In this document: piece after piece, positions 26,269 through 34,682 of the stretch
Layout: the number at the start of each line of letters is the position of its first letter
Numbering within the stretch: position 1 is the first letter of the stretch
Assembly: GCA_904419725.1 (NCBI GenBank)
Contig: CAJFSP010000007.1
Span: 1-62,579 of the forward strand
From: Candidatus Heteroclostridium caecigallinarum
Lineage (GTDB): Bacteria > Bacillota > Clostridia > Christensenellales > CAG-314
DNA length: 62,579 nucleotides
Direction of reading: 5' to 3'
Made by a program: the position numbers and the translations under genes
Notes under the pieces: model-generated
Database searches by the model: none
Seen by the model: the letters and a program-made list of their open reading frames with translations, nothing else
What the model was told of the DNA's origin: nothing

Positions 26269-26294
26269 GGCCGTGACAATTCACGGCCTTTTTT
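26269..26294 (+). terminator. Terminator after engB
   Basis: GGCCGTGA and TCACGGCC pair around CAAT and are followed by six T residues. Confidence 0.9.
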
Positions 26295-26351
26295 ATGCAC
26301 AAACGGACAGACGCAAACATACAAATAATTGTAAACATTCGGAGGTGAATT

Positions 26352-26978
26352 ATGTCGTTTTCCAATATAGACAATTGTTCAAACGCCTGTGACAAAGTTT
26401 GTATCCAGGCGAAAAAGGTGTTCGACGCCTGCCTCAAACAGATGACGCAGGAGGGCGTAACCCTTGTACTTACCGATATGACGCCGCCAAACCCGACGTC
26501 GCCGCTTACTTTTGTCAGCGGCAAAAGCCTTTCCAGCGTCGGGACGGTCACAAATCTCGTGGTGGACCGTCTGCCCGACAAACAGAAATACGGCAGGGTG
26601 CAGTGCGACGTTACAATACCTGTGGAACTGGCTTTCGTTGACGCCAACAACGCCGAGGGCACCGGCAGGGGCAACCTGACAGTGCATGAAGACGTGGTCA
26701 TGGCGCTGCCTGACCCGTCCATCGTACCGTATGAAGTGGAAGCGGTGGTCAGCACCGTGTGTCCCGACGGGTTTTATCTCGGCACGGCGTCGGACGCGGC
26801 GGGGCAGACGTTCAGTTTTTCCGTCGTGGCGTGCATATCCATCATACTCAAAATCGTCATGAAGGTGGACCTCATCGTGCCGACATACGGATACGCCGTC
26901 ATTCCGCCTTGCCAGGAATTCACGCAGGAAGTGTGCGAAGGCTTTTTCGAACTGCCGCTGTTCCCGGGCAACGGCTGA
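26352..26978 (+). CDS. SPOCS-like conserved clostridial protein, possibly spore-associated
   Basis: The 208-residue protein has no signal peptide. It starts with a cysteine-rich segment (C9, C13, C17, C27; DKVCIQAKKVFDACLKQ), followed by beta-rich sequence and a conserved-looking end (TYGYAVIPPCQEF, VCEGFFELPLFPG). It resembles a family of clostridial proteins I recall as related to the SPOCS (DUF3794) fold found in spore-coat assembly proteins such as SipL, but I cannot confirm this. A strong GGAGGTG precedes ATG 26352. A CATACAAATA element at 26318 loosely resembles mother-cell sigma-E/K -10 boxes. Function is unknown; a spore-surface role is a guess. Confidence 0.6.
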   Translation: MSFSNIDNCSNACDKVCIQAKKVFDACLKQMTQEGVTLVLTDMTPPNPTSPLTFVSGKSLSSVGTVTNLVVDRLPDKQKYGRVQCDVTIPVELAFVDANNAEGTGRGNLTVHEDVVMALPDPSIVPYEVEAVVSTVCPDGFYLGTASDAAGQTFSFSVVACISIILKIVMKVDLIVPTYGYAVIPPCQEFTQEVCEGFFELPLFPGNG

Positions 26979-27058
26979 AAACACAGTTGAAATCCCGCGC
27001 GGCGGCGTAACACTTGCGCCGCCGTCTTCATAGGATACACCATGCATGGAGATACCCG

Positions 27059-27277
27059 ATGAAGTACAAAAAATGCGCGAGATGCGGACTTAATTACGTC
27101 ACGGAAGACATGGAACTGTGCGACATCTGCCGCAGGGAAATAAGGGGAGAAAAGGATCCGTTTGACGATATTTCATACGACGTCTGCCCTTTTTGCGAAA
27201 AAAACTTTTTGTTCGGCGGCGAAGAGATGTGCGCCTCGTGCCGCGCCAGACGAATGAAAAAGCGCGAATACGACTGA
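27059..27277 (+). CDS. Small four-CxxC zinc-ribbon protein
   Basis: This 72-residue protein has four CxxC knuckles (cysteines 6/9, 21/24, 43/46 and 58/61), enough for two zinc sites, plus a basic C-terminal tail (RARRMKKREYD). Such proteins usually bind nucleic acid or other proteins, but I do not recognise this one. GGAG at 27048-27051 with a seven-base gap sets ATG 27059; the frame is open to 27014 but that extension is not supported. It follows the SPOCS-like gene by 80 bp and ends before a strong hairpin. Confidence 0.75.
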   Translation: MKYKKCARCGLNYVTEDMELCDICRREIRGEKDPFDDISYDVCPFCEKNFLFGGEEMCASCRARRMKKREYD

Positions 27278-27291
27278 ATCAGTACAGAGTG

Positions 27292-27323
27292 CCCCGTTCC
27301 GCCTCGCGGAACGGGGTATTTAT
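27292..27323 (+). terminator. Probable terminator after the zinc-ribbon gene
   Basis: An eleven-base perfect stem (CCCCGTTCCGC / GCGGAACGGGG) with a CTC loop is followed by TATTTAT, a weaker T tract than usual. Confidence 0.7.
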
Positions 27324-27341
27324 CGGGCAGCGGTGTTTGTT

Positions 27342-27370
27342 TTGCAAAATTCACGGTTTTGTGGTAATGT
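27342..27370 (+). promoter_or_regulatory. Promoter of the metallophosphoesterase gene
   Basis: TTGCAA (27342-27347) and TAATGT (27365-27370) are 17 bases apart. Only six bases separate the -10 box from ATG 27377, which implies a leaderless mRNA. Confidence 0.55.
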
Positions 27371-27376
27371 ATTGTC

Positions 27377-28072
27377 ATGAAAATTTTTGCCATAAGCGAC
27401 CTGCACCTTTCATCGGCGCAGCCAAAACCGATGGATATTTTCGGCGACGGCTGGACGGATTATTGGAGCAGCATAGAAACCGACTGGAAAGAAAAAGTGT
27501 CCGATGACGACATTGTGCTGATTCCCGGCGACATAAGCTGGGCGATGCGGCTTTCCGACGCCTTGCCCGACCTGCGCCTTATCGGCGCAATGAAAGGCAG
27601 AAAAATACTGCTCAGGGGCAACCACGATTATTGGTGGAACACCATCGGCAAAGTGAGAGACGCTCTGCCCGAAGGCACTTACGCCATCCAGAACGACTGC
27701 GTGCGTTTCGGCGATTTTCTGTTTTGCGGCAGCAGGGGCTGGACGTGCCCCGATAAAGGCGAACTCGAACCCGAAGACAAAAAGATTTATCTCCGCGAAG
27801 CCGAGCGGCTAAGGCTTTCGTTCGAGTGTATGTCGAAAATGCGGAAGGAAGGGGACAAAGTCGTTTGCCTGATGCATTTTCCGCCGTTTAACGTCAGGCG
27901 CGAAGACAGCGAATACACAAAACTCATCATAAAATACGACATCGACTGCGTCGTTTACGGTCATTTGCACGGCAGGGATTGCCGCGCCGACCTTTATGTC
28001 AACAAATTCGGCGTGGATTTTTACCTTACTTCCACCGATTTGGCAGGACACAAACTGACACGAATATTCTGA
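27377..28072 (+). CDS. Calcineurin-like metallophosphoesterase
   Basis: The 231-residue protein has the five metal-binding blocks of the superfamily: SDLHLS (D8, H10), PGDISW, RGNHDYWW, a later histidine in CLMHFPPF, and YGHLHGRD. The two-metal centre hydrolyses phosphomono- or diesters. It matches the stand-alone bacterial group related to COG1768, whose substrate is not known. There is no Shine-Dalgarno before ATG 27377 and the promoter lies directly against the start codon. Confidence 0.85.
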   Translation: MKIFAISDLHLSSAQPKPMDIFGDGWTDYWSSIETDWKEKVSDDDIVLIPGDISWAMRLSDALPDLRLIGAMKGRKILLRGNHDYWWNTIGKVRDALPEGTYAIQNDCVRFGDFLFCGSRGWTCPDKGELEPEDKKIYLREAERLRLSFECMSKMRKEGDKVVCLMHFPPFNVRREDSEYTKLIIKYDIDCVVYGHLHGRDCRADLYVNKFGVDFYLTSTDLAGHKLTRIF

Positions 28073-28075
28073 CTT

Positions 28076-28106
28076 TCCGTCCGCTCGTCTGGACGGATTT
28101 TTTTTT
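28076..28106 (+). terminator. Terminator after the metallophosphoesterase gene
   Basis: TCCGTCC and GGACGGA pair around an eight-base loop and are followed by nine T residues. Confidence 0.85.
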
Positions 28107-28208
28107 GCCCGGATTTCTTTTGTTTTTCCTGATATTTGTAAGCGTTTGGTAAATCTTTTTCAAAACAGCAAACGTTTGTTCGAAAAGTTTCTCGCTGTTT
28201 TGGTCAGC

Positions 28209-28264
28209 GGTGGAAAAAAAGACCCAAAAAAAAGATAAAAGTGGAGAAAAATGGTTGAAAGTGG
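28209..28264 (+). promoter_or_regulatory. Probable MraZ operator boxes upstream of mraZ
   Basis: Three GTGG boxes lie at 28210-28213, 28241-28244 and 28261-28264; the last two sit in the longer match AAAGTGG. Their spacings of 31 and 20 bases put them on the same helix face. MraZ proteins bind repeated GTGG/TGGG-type boxes at their own promoter, and the last box follows the -35 element directly. Confidence 0.6.
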
Positions 28265-28283
28265 TCAACTGCTATGCTATAAT
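28255..28283 (+). promoter_or_regulatory. Promoter of the division and cell wall cluster
   Basis: TTGAAA (28255-28260) and a perfect TATAAT (28278-28283) are 17 bases apart, upstream of mraZ. The region 28107-28250 holds no gene. Confidence 0.82.
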
Positions 28284-28307
28284 CTTCGTGTACCAAGAGG
28301 AGGAGCC

Positions 28308-28733
28308 ATGTTTGTAGGCGAGTATCGACATCAACTTGATGCCAAAAACAGGTTGAGAGTACCTGCCAAACTGAAAAGCGAACTGGGTGACAAATTCGTT
28401 GTCACCAAGGGTTCCAACGGCTGCCTCTTTGTTTTCAACTCCAAGATGATGGAAAACATCTATTCCAAACTGCAAAACGTGCCGATTTCCGACATCGAGG
28501 CGCAAAAATCCATCAGGATGCTGTTTTCGGCGGCGTGCGAAGTGGAAAACGACGAGCAGGGCAGGTTTTTGCTTCCGCAAAATCTCAAAGATTTCGCGAA
28601 AATCGACAAAAACGTCGTTACTGTGGGCGCCGGCACCAGGCTGGAAATATGGAGCGAGGAAAACTGGAACAAATACAACAGTTGCGATAATTTCGACGAC
28701 GTGCTTTCGGGGCTTGGCAGATTCGGGGTGTGA
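28308..28733 (+). CDS. mraZ: Transcriptional regulator MraZ
   Basis: The 141-residue protein has the two-fold AbrB-like MraZ repeats, seen as GEYRHQLDAKNRLRVPAKLK and ENDEQGRFLLPQNLKDFAKI. It forms a ring-shaped oligomer that binds repeated DNA boxes and represses its own cluster. ATG 28308 has AGGAGGAG seven bases upstream; an upstream in-frame start at 28251 would begin before the promoter's -10 box and can be excluded. Confidence 0.95.
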   Translation: MFVGEYRHQLDAKNRLRVPAKLKSELGDKFVVTKGSNGCLFVFNSKMMENIYSKLQNVPISDIEAQKSIRMLFSAACEVENDEQGRFLLPQNLKDFAKIDKNVVTVGAGTRLEIWSEENWNKYNSCDNFDDVLSGLGRFGV

Positions 28734-28736
28734 GGC

Positions 28737-29675
28737 ATGGATTTTTCCCACAAACCGATAATGCTGCGGCAATGCGTTGAAGGACTTGACATCAGACCCG
28801 ACGGAACATATCTGGACTGCACGGTGGGCGGCGGCGGACACAGTTACGCAATCGCCTCACGGCTTGGCGAAAACGGAAGGCTTGTGGCCATAGACAAAGA
28901 CGACGACGCTCTGGCGGCGGCAAAACAGCGGCTGGCGGAGTTCGGCGGCAAAGTGATTTTCGCGAAAAGCGACTTTAAGCGGGCCGTTCAGGTGCTCGAT
29001 TCGCTGGGCATCGGCAAAATCAGCGGCGTGCTGATGGATCTGGGCGTTTCCAGCTGGCAGATAGACAACTTCGACAGGGGTTTTTCCTATCGCAGCAGGG
29101 AAAGCAGGCTGGATATGCGCATGGACAAGCAGCAGGCGCTTTCGGCATACGAAGTGGTCAACGAGTACGGCGAAGACCGTCTCCGCGAAATAATAAGCGA
29201 ATACGGCGAGGAAAAATTCGCCGCCAGAATCGCGTTCAACATCTGCAAGTACAGACAAATCAAACCGCTTGAAACGACGGGCGAACTCATCGACGTCATA
29301 GAGCGCTCGATGCCGCCGAAACTGCGGTACGCCGGCGGGCATCCCGCCAAAAGAACATTTCAGGCAATCCGGATAGAAGTAAACGGCGAACTCGACGGTC
29401 TCGGCGAGTTTATCGAAGAAATCGTCGACAGGCTTGAAACCGGCGGCAGGATAGCCGTCATTACTTTTCACTCTCTTGAAGACAGGATAGTGAAACAAAA
29501 ACTCAAATGGTTGGAAAAAGACTGCGTCTGCCCGCCTAAAACTCCGGTGTGTGTGTGCGGAAAAAAGGCGAAAGTCAAAGTTGTGACAAACAAGCCGATT
29601 ACGGCGGACAGCGAGGAAAGGCAAGACAATCCTCGCAGCGAAAGCGCTAAACTCAGGATAGCGCAAAGAATTTAG
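28737..29675 (+). CDS. rsmH: 16S rRNA m4C1402 methyltransferase
   Basis: The 312-residue enzyme methylates N4 of C1402 in the ribosomal decoding centre. The SAM motif YLDCTVGGGGHS spans residues 25-36. GVLMDLGVSSWQID and the C-terminal GRIAVITFHSLEDRIVK are family signatures. It starts three bases after mraZ with GAGG just upstream, the universal mraZ-rsmH pairing. Confidence 0.96.
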   Translation: MDFSHKPIMLRQCVEGLDIRPDGTYLDCTVGGGGHSYAIASRLGENGRLVAIDKDDDALAAAKQRLAEFGGKVIFAKSDFKRAVQVLDSLGIGKISGVLMDLGVSSWQIDNFDRGFSYRSRESRLDMRMDKQQALSAYEVVNEYGEDRLREIISEYGEEKFAARIAFNICKYRQIKPLETTGELIDVIERSMPPKLRYAGGHPAKRTFQAIRIEVNGELDGLGEFIEEIVDRLETGGRIAVITFHSLEDRIVKQKLKWLEKDCVCPPKTPVCVCGKKAKVKVVTNKPITADSEERQDNPRSESAKLRIAQRI

Positions 29676-29701
29676 TATTTTTAACGAAGGGGGAGAATAT
29701 A

Positions 29702-30400
29702 ATGTTGACAACGACAAGAAGAGAAATCGTAAACGACTATGACGTTTCTCAAAACAGACGGCTCGGTTCTTTTTCGTCGGATTTTGCCGGCGAGGAAACC
29801 ACGGGGCGTTTTCAGGACGACAGGTATGACGGCTACAAACCCGCCGAAAACTATCTCTCCCGAAACGAAATAGCGCAGAAACTTTACGGTCAGAACTATA
29901 CCGAAGAAATAGGGCGCGAACAGTCTGACGCCAACGACTATTCCGACCCTGACCTTATGCCGACGAGAGAGACGATGCAAATCACCCGCTCGGCGAGTTA
30001 TTACCGCCCGCAGATGACGGAAACGAAATCCGCCGTCAGGAGCAAATACACGACACGCAGCAAAATACTCATCGCTAGTTACGCTGCCGTGCTGCTCGCG
30101 CTGGCGCTCATCATCACGCTTACCACCGTGTCAATCGCGTCGCTGTTTTCCGACGTGAACAGGCTGGAAGTGCAGCTCAACAATGAAATCGAAACCGTGG
30201 CGATGCTGGACGAAAGTATCGCGGAAGCCGGCTCGGCGGAAGTCATTATCGACAAAGCCGCTTCGATGGGTATGACTACGGCGGGCTCGGCGGGCTCGTT
30301 TGAAATACCTTCGACAAAACCGGCGTCTTCCGCAATTACGGCGGGCGGCAACTGGTTTGACGATTTCAGCGATTGGGTATCTGACGTATTCGGAGGCTGA
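29702..30400 (+). CDS. FtsL/DivIC-like division protein with long cytoplasmic tail
   Basis: The 232-residue protein has one membrane helix at about residues 121-148 and then a short coiled-coil (NRLEVQLNNEIETVAMLDES), the layout of FtsL. Position between rsmH and the PBP gene strongly supports that role, namely bridging FtsQ to the synthase FtsW-PBP. FtsL proteins are usually near 110-120 residues with a short cytoplasmic start; here about 120 polar residues precede the helix. The C-terminal end (GGNWFDDFSDWVSDVFGG) is also an addition. GGGGGAG precedes ATG 29702. Confidence 0.7.
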   Translation: MLTTTRREIVNDYDVSQNRRLGSFSSDFAGEETTGRFQDDRYDGYKPAENYLSRNEIAQKLYGQNYTEEIGREQSDANDYSDPDLMPTRETMQITRSASYYRPQMTETKSAVRSKYTTRSKILIASYAAVLLALALIITLTTVSIASLFSDVNRLEVQLNNEIETVAMLDESIAEAGSAEVIIDKAASMGMTTAGSAGSFEIPSTKPASSAITAGGNWFDDFSDWVSDVFGG

Positions 30401-32128
30401 ATGGAAAGTTCCCCATATCAAACAAAACAAAGGCTGATGGCAGTGATTTGCTTATCGGCCTTTGTTTTTTTTATTTTGTTCGCGCGGCTTTTCGCGTTGC
30501 AGATTATCGACGGAGCGTGGCTCAGGGCAAAAGCCGCCGACCAGTGGACTAGAGATTTGCCCATCATCCCGAAACGCGGCGATATTCTCGACACCAACGG
30601 CAACGTGCTGGCTTCGTCCGAAACGGCGTACACCGTGTACGTCAGGGCAAAGAGCGTCACCGACGCGCGGTTTGTCGCCGAAAAACTTTCGGCGCTGCTC
30701 GGCTTGGATTACGACGCCGTTTACGCCAAAGTGTCGGACAGGGGCGTGTCGGAAGCAACGCTCAAACGGCAGGTTGACGGCGCGACCGCCGACGAAATCA
30801 GGTCTTTCAATTTCAACGGGGTGTATCTGGCGTCGGAGCCGACAAGGGTGTATACATACGGCGATTTTCTGTCGCAGGTGCTGGGTTATGTCTCGTCGGA
30901 CAATGTTGGGCAGACGGGCATAGAAGCCTATTACAACAAATATCTCAAAGGCATAAAAGGGCAGATTCTCACCCAGAGCGACCTTGTGGGCGCGGAAATC
31001 AAAGACAAGGAAATGATTTACGTCCCCGGCATCGACGGGCTTGACGTGGTGCTCACAATCGATTCGGTAATACAGTCCGTTGTGGAAGACGTGCTGCGGC
31101 TTATTATGCGCGCCCACAACCCGAAAAGCGCCAAAGCCATCGTCATGAACGTCAACACGGGCGAAATTCTCGCCATGGGCATAACTCCGGGGCTGGACCT
31201 CAACAATCTGCCGCGCGACGACATCCAGACGCTTATGGACAACGGCAGAAACACCCTGCTCACCGATATTTACGAGCCGGGCTCGACCTTCAAAATAATT
31301 ACCGCCGCCGCCAACATGGAAGAATATAAAAAGGGCAATCCGTCGGCGTTTTCGCCAACGCATGTTTTCGGCAACTCCAATTTCAGAATAATCAACGGTT
31401 CGCGCATCAGCTGCTGGACTTCGCACGCAAACGGCAGGCACAGCAACCAGACCCTGGCCGCGGCGCTCAACAACAGTTGCAACCCGATTTTCACCGACAT
31501 AGCGCTCAGCCTTGGCGTGGAAACTTTTTACGACTATCTCGACCTGTTCGGCATAGGTGAAAACACCGGCATAGACTTTGCCGGAGAGCAGGCCGGCATG
31601 CTGGTGCCCGAGGCGTCGGTAACGGCGGGCGACCTGGCAAGGATAGGTTTCGGCCAGACAATCGCCGTAACCCCGCTGCAACTCATCACCGCCGTGTCCT
31701 GCGCCGTCAACGGCGGACTGCTGATGAAACCTTATCTGGTCAGGGAAATCAGGTCGGGCGACATGACGGCGGCGCGCTTCACGCCAAGCGTCAGAAACAG
31801 GGCGGTGTCGGAAGAAACAAGTAGAAATCTGGCGCTGATGCTGGAAGACGTCGTCAAAAACGGCAGCGGCAAGCAGGCGTATATAGAGGGCTACCGTGTG
31901 GGCGGCAAGACGGGCACGGCGCAGAAGTTCGAGAACGGGCACATAGCCGACGGAAAATATGTTTCGTCTTTCGTCGGGTTTTTCCCCGCCAACCGTCCGG
32001 AATACGCGGCGATTGTCATTGTAGACGAGCCGGAGGGTCAGCATTACGGCTCGACTGTGGCGGCGCCTTACGCAAAAATAATTTTTCAGCAGATAATAAA
32101 CTACAAAAACATAAAGCCCGTGTCGTGA
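30401..32128 (+). CDS. Penicillin-binding protein 2 (FtsI/SpoVD class)
   Basis: The 575-residue class B PBP has a membrane helix at about residues 12-33 and a dimerisation domain beginning RGDILDTNGNVLASS. The transpeptidase domain has S295-x-x-K298 (EPGSTFKII), S359-C-N361 and K503-T-G (GKTGTAQK). It cross-links septal peptidoglycan with FtsW. Unlike SpoVD it has no C-terminal PASTA domain, so a vegetative division role (FtsI) seems more likely than a purely sporulation one. ATG 30401 directly follows the stop of the FtsL-like gene. Confidence 0.9.
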   Translation: MESSPYQTKQRLMAVICLSAFVFFILFARLFALQIIDGAWLRAKAADQWTRDLPIIPKRGDILDTNGNVLASSETAYTVYVRAKSVTDARFVAEKLSALLGLDYDAVYAKVSDRGVSEATLKRQVDGATADEIRSFNFNGVYLASEPTRVYTYGDFLSQVLGYVSSDNVGQTGIEAYYNKYLKGIKGQILTQSDLVGAEIKDKEMIYVPGIDGLDVVLTIDSVIQSVVEDVLRLIMRAHNPKSAKAIVMNVNTGEILAMGITPGLDLNNLPRDDIQTLMDNGRNTLLTDIYEPGSTFKIITAAANMEEYKKGNPSAFSPTHVFGNSNFRIINGSRISCWTSHANGRHSNQTLAAALNNSCNPIFTDIALSLGVETFYDYLDLFGIGENTGIDFAGEQAGMLVPEASVTAGDLARIGFGQTIAVTPLQLITAVSCAVNGGLLMKPYLVREIRSGDMTAARFTPSVRNRAVSEETSRNLALMLEDVVKNGSGKQAYIEGYRVGGKTGTAQKFENGHIADGKYVSSFVGFFPANRPEYAAIVIVDEPEGQHYGSTVAAPYAKIIFQQIINYKNIKPVS

Positions 32129-32160
32129 AAACATAATCACAATCACGGCTGAATATATTT

Positions 32161-32190
32161 GTCCATACGGAAGTATGGACTTTTTTATTT
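32161..32190 (+). terminator. Terminator-like hairpin inside the cell wall cluster
   Basis: GTCCATAC and GTATGGAC pair perfectly around GGAA and are followed by TTTTTTATTT. The murE ribosome-binding site begins at 32191, so murE and everything downstream needs read-through or a promoter I cannot find. Confidence 0.82.
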
Positions 32191-32203
32191 CGGAGGAAAC
32201 AAC

Positions 32204-33649
32204 ATGCTGCTCAGCCGTCTTTTGTCAAAAACTCAAACAATCCGTCTCGTTAACTTCGCCGACGTTGAAATAAGCGGGGTTTACAACGATTCGGGGCAGG
32301 TTAAGAGCGGCGGACTGTTCATCTGTCAAAAGGGCTGCCGGTTTGACGGGCACGATTTCGCCGCCGCGGCGGTGAAAAACGGGGCGGTCTGCGTTGTGGC
32401 GGAGCGGGAACTTCCGCTGACGGTGCCCGTCGTCGTCGTGCCCGACGCCCGCGCGGCGGAAGCTGACATAGCGGCGGAGTTTTACGGCCGCGCGGCGGAA
32501 AAATTAAAAATCATTTGCGTGGTGGGCACAAACGGTAAAACATCGACGGCGTTCATAACGGAAAAAATCCTGTCGTCGGCGGGTAAAAAAACCGCTCTCA
32601 TATCCACCAACGGAATATATATTCTCGGCGAATACCGTCCCAACGAAATGACCACGCCAAGGACGCTTACTCTTCACCGTCTGTTTGCCGAAATGGCGGA
32701 AAAGGGCGTCGAGTACTGCGTCATGGAGATGTCGGCGCACGCCATAGCGTTGGATAAACTGCGGGGCGTCACGGCGGAACTGGCGGTATTCACCAATTTT
32801 TCGCAGGACCATCTGGATTATTTCGGCGATATGGAAAGTTACCGCGGCGTCAAAAAGAGTTTTTTTACTTCGGCGCACGCGCGCGCGGCCGTGCTCAACG
32901 CCGACGACGAAACCGGCAGGCAAATCGCGCGCGAAACCGACCTGCCTTTCGTTACTTACGGCATAGACAATCCCGCCGACGCTTTTGCCGTCAACGTTGA
33001 CTGCGAGGGGGAAAAAACCTCGTATTTTCTCAATGTGTACGACGAAGTGGAGCCTGTAAACAGCGCGCTGACCGGCAGGTTCAACGTATACAACACCCTT
33101 GCCGCGGCGACGGCGTGCCGCGTGCTGGGTATAAAACCTCACGATATTTCACACGGTATATCCGAAATCAAATTTATAGAAGGGCGGTGCCAGACGGTCG
33201 TTTTCGCCAAGGGATTCAGAGTCGTGGTGGATTACGCCCACACGCCAGACGGCATAAAAAACGTGCTGGCACACCTTAAAGCGTCAACCTTCGGCAGGCT
33301 TATCGTGGTGTACGGCTGCGGCGGCGAAAGGGACAAAACCAAACGGCCGCTCATGGGCGAAGCGGTGTCGGAATACGCCGACTACGCTTTCGTTACAAGC
33401 GACAACCCCCGCGGCGAAGACCCGTTTGAAATAATGTTTCAGACCGAAAAAGGGCTGAGCGTGGCGCACAGGCTGGTGTGCGACAGGCGCGCCGCCATCA
33501 CCGGCGCCGTGTATATGGCGGAAAAGGACGATGTTGTGGCGGTGCTTGGAAAAGGACACGAAAAATATCAGGAGATAAACGGCGCGAAATATCCTTTCGG
33601 CGACATGGACGTCGTTCTGGAACTTGCCGGAAAAGACAGCGCGCGATAA
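32204..33649 (+). CDS. murE: UDP-MurNAc-tripeptide synthetase, meso-DAP-adding MurE
   Basis: The 481-residue ligase adds the third amino acid of the peptidoglycan stem. The P-loop GTNGKT is at residues 108-113. The specificity motif DNPR at residues 400-403 marks a meso-diaminopimelate enzyme rather than a lysine one, so the cell wall is DAP-type. CGGAGG sets ATG 32204; the frame is open to 32159, but that part runs through the terminator hairpin. murF, which normally follows, is absent here. Confidence 0.93.
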   Translation: MLLSRLLSKTQTIRLVNFADVEISGVYNDSGQVKSGGLFICQKGCRFDGHDFAAAAVKNGAVCVVAERELPLTVPVVVVPDARAAEADIAAEFYGRAAEKLKIICVVGTNGKTSTAFITEKILSSAGKKTALISTNGIYILGEYRPNEMTTPRTLTLHRLFAEMAEKGVEYCVMEMSAHAIALDKLRGVTAELAVFTNFSQDHLDYFGDMESYRGVKKSFFTSAHARAAVLNADDETGRQIARETDLPFVTYGIDNPADAFAVNVDCEGEKTSYFLNVYDEVEPVNSALTGRFNVYNTLAAATACRVLGIKPHDISHGISEIKFIEGRCQTVVFAKGFRVVVDYAHTPDGIKNVLAHLKASTFGRLIVVYGCGGERDKTKRPLMGEAVSEYADYAFVTSDNPRGEDPFEIMFQTEKGLSVAHRLVCDRRAAITGAVYMAEKDDVVAVLGKGHEKYQEINGAKYPFGDMDVVLELAGKDSAR

Positions 33650-33667
33650 ATACTTTCGGGAGTTACC

Positions 33668-34660
33668 ATGGAAAAACTTTTGTTGTCTTTTTTGCTGGGG
33701 CTCGGGCTGACGTTTCTGGCGGGGCTGGTTATTCTGCCGCTTCTCAGAAAACTCAGGGCGGGGCAGCAGATTCTGAGTTATGTGGAAGAGCATAAATCCA
33801 AATCGGGCACGCCCACGATGGGCGGGGTGATTTTTCTCGTCGGGCTGGCGGCGGCGTGCCTGCTTACTCTGCGGGGGGACGCGTCTTTGGCGTATCTTTC
33901 GCTCGCGGTAACGGTCGGATACGGCGTGGTCGGCTTTCTGGATGATTTCATCAAGGTTTTTTTCAAGCGCAATCTGGGGCTCAGGGCGTATCAGAAAATA
34001 GTTCTGCAGCTCGGCGTGGCGCTCATAGTGGGGTTTTTTGCCTATAACGGAAGGCTGGTGCGCGGCGAGTTTTATCTGCCGTTCAGCGGCGTGTATTTCG
34101 AGATGGGCGCGTGGACGGTGCCATTCGTTGTGTTTATATTTCTCGCCACAACAAACGGGGTCAATCTCACAGACGGCATGGACGGTCTCGCCGCGGGCGT
34201 AACGGCGGCGTATATGGCGGCTTTCGCCGTGATATTGTTTATTTCGGCGGGCAGTCTGGACATGAGCGGGTTTATCGTCCAGGCGGAAGAATATCTGAAT
34301 CTGTCAGTGTTTTCCGCAGTGCTGACGGGAGCGCTGACGGCTTATCTGGTGTTCAACGTGTTTCCCGCCAAGGTTTTTATGGGCGACACGGGGTCGCTGG
34401 CGCTGGGCGGCGCGGCGGCGTGCGTGGCGGTGCTCAGCAAAAACAGCCTGCTGATACCCGTGGTCGGGCTGATGTTCGTCGTTTCGGTGGTGTCTGTAAT
34501 CATGCAGGTGGCGCGTTACAAACTCACGAAAAAACGATTTTTCCTTATGGCGCCTTACCACCACCATTTGCAGATGAAGGGCATGAGCGAACCCCGCATC
34601 GCCTGCGTGTATACCGTCATCACCCTCGTCATGGGCGCGCTGGCGGTCTGCTTCGGCTGA
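33668..34660 (+). CDS. mraY: Phospho-MurNAc-pentapeptide transferase MraY
   Basis: This 330-residue polytopic membrane enzyme moves phospho-MurNAc-pentapeptide onto undecaprenyl phosphate, giving lipid I. Diagnostic pieces are KSGTPTMGGVIFL, VGFLDDFIKVFFKRNLGL, TNGVNLTDGMDGLA, VFMGDTGSLALGG and the histidine motif APYHHHLQMKG near the end. About ten membrane helices are expected. GGGAG precedes ATG 33668, and murD follows after 22 bp. Confidence 0.95.
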   Translation: MEKLLLSFLLGLGLTFLAGLVILPLLRKLRAGQQILSYVEEHKSKSGTPTMGGVIFLVGLAAACLLTLRGDASLAYLSLAVTVGYGVVGFLDDFIKVFFKRNLGLRAYQKIVLQLGVALIVGFFAYNGRLVRGEFYLPFSGVYFEMGAWTVPFVVFIFLATTNGVNLTDGMDGLAAGVTAAYMAAFAVILFISAGSLDMSGFIVQAEEYLNLSVFSAVLTGALTAYLVFNVFPAKVFMGDTGSLALGGAAACVAVLSKNSLLIPVVGLMFVVSVVSVIMQVARYKLTKKRFFLMAPYHHHLQMKGMSEPRIACVYTVITLVMGALAVCFG

Positions 34661-34682
34661 AATTTTCGTTTGAAGGTAAAAT

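Noticed and set aside
26979..27058. GC-rich hairpin between the SPOCS-like and zinc-ribbon genes as a terminator
   Set aside because: GGCGGCG and CGCCGCC can pair, but there is no T run, so I did not list it as a terminator.
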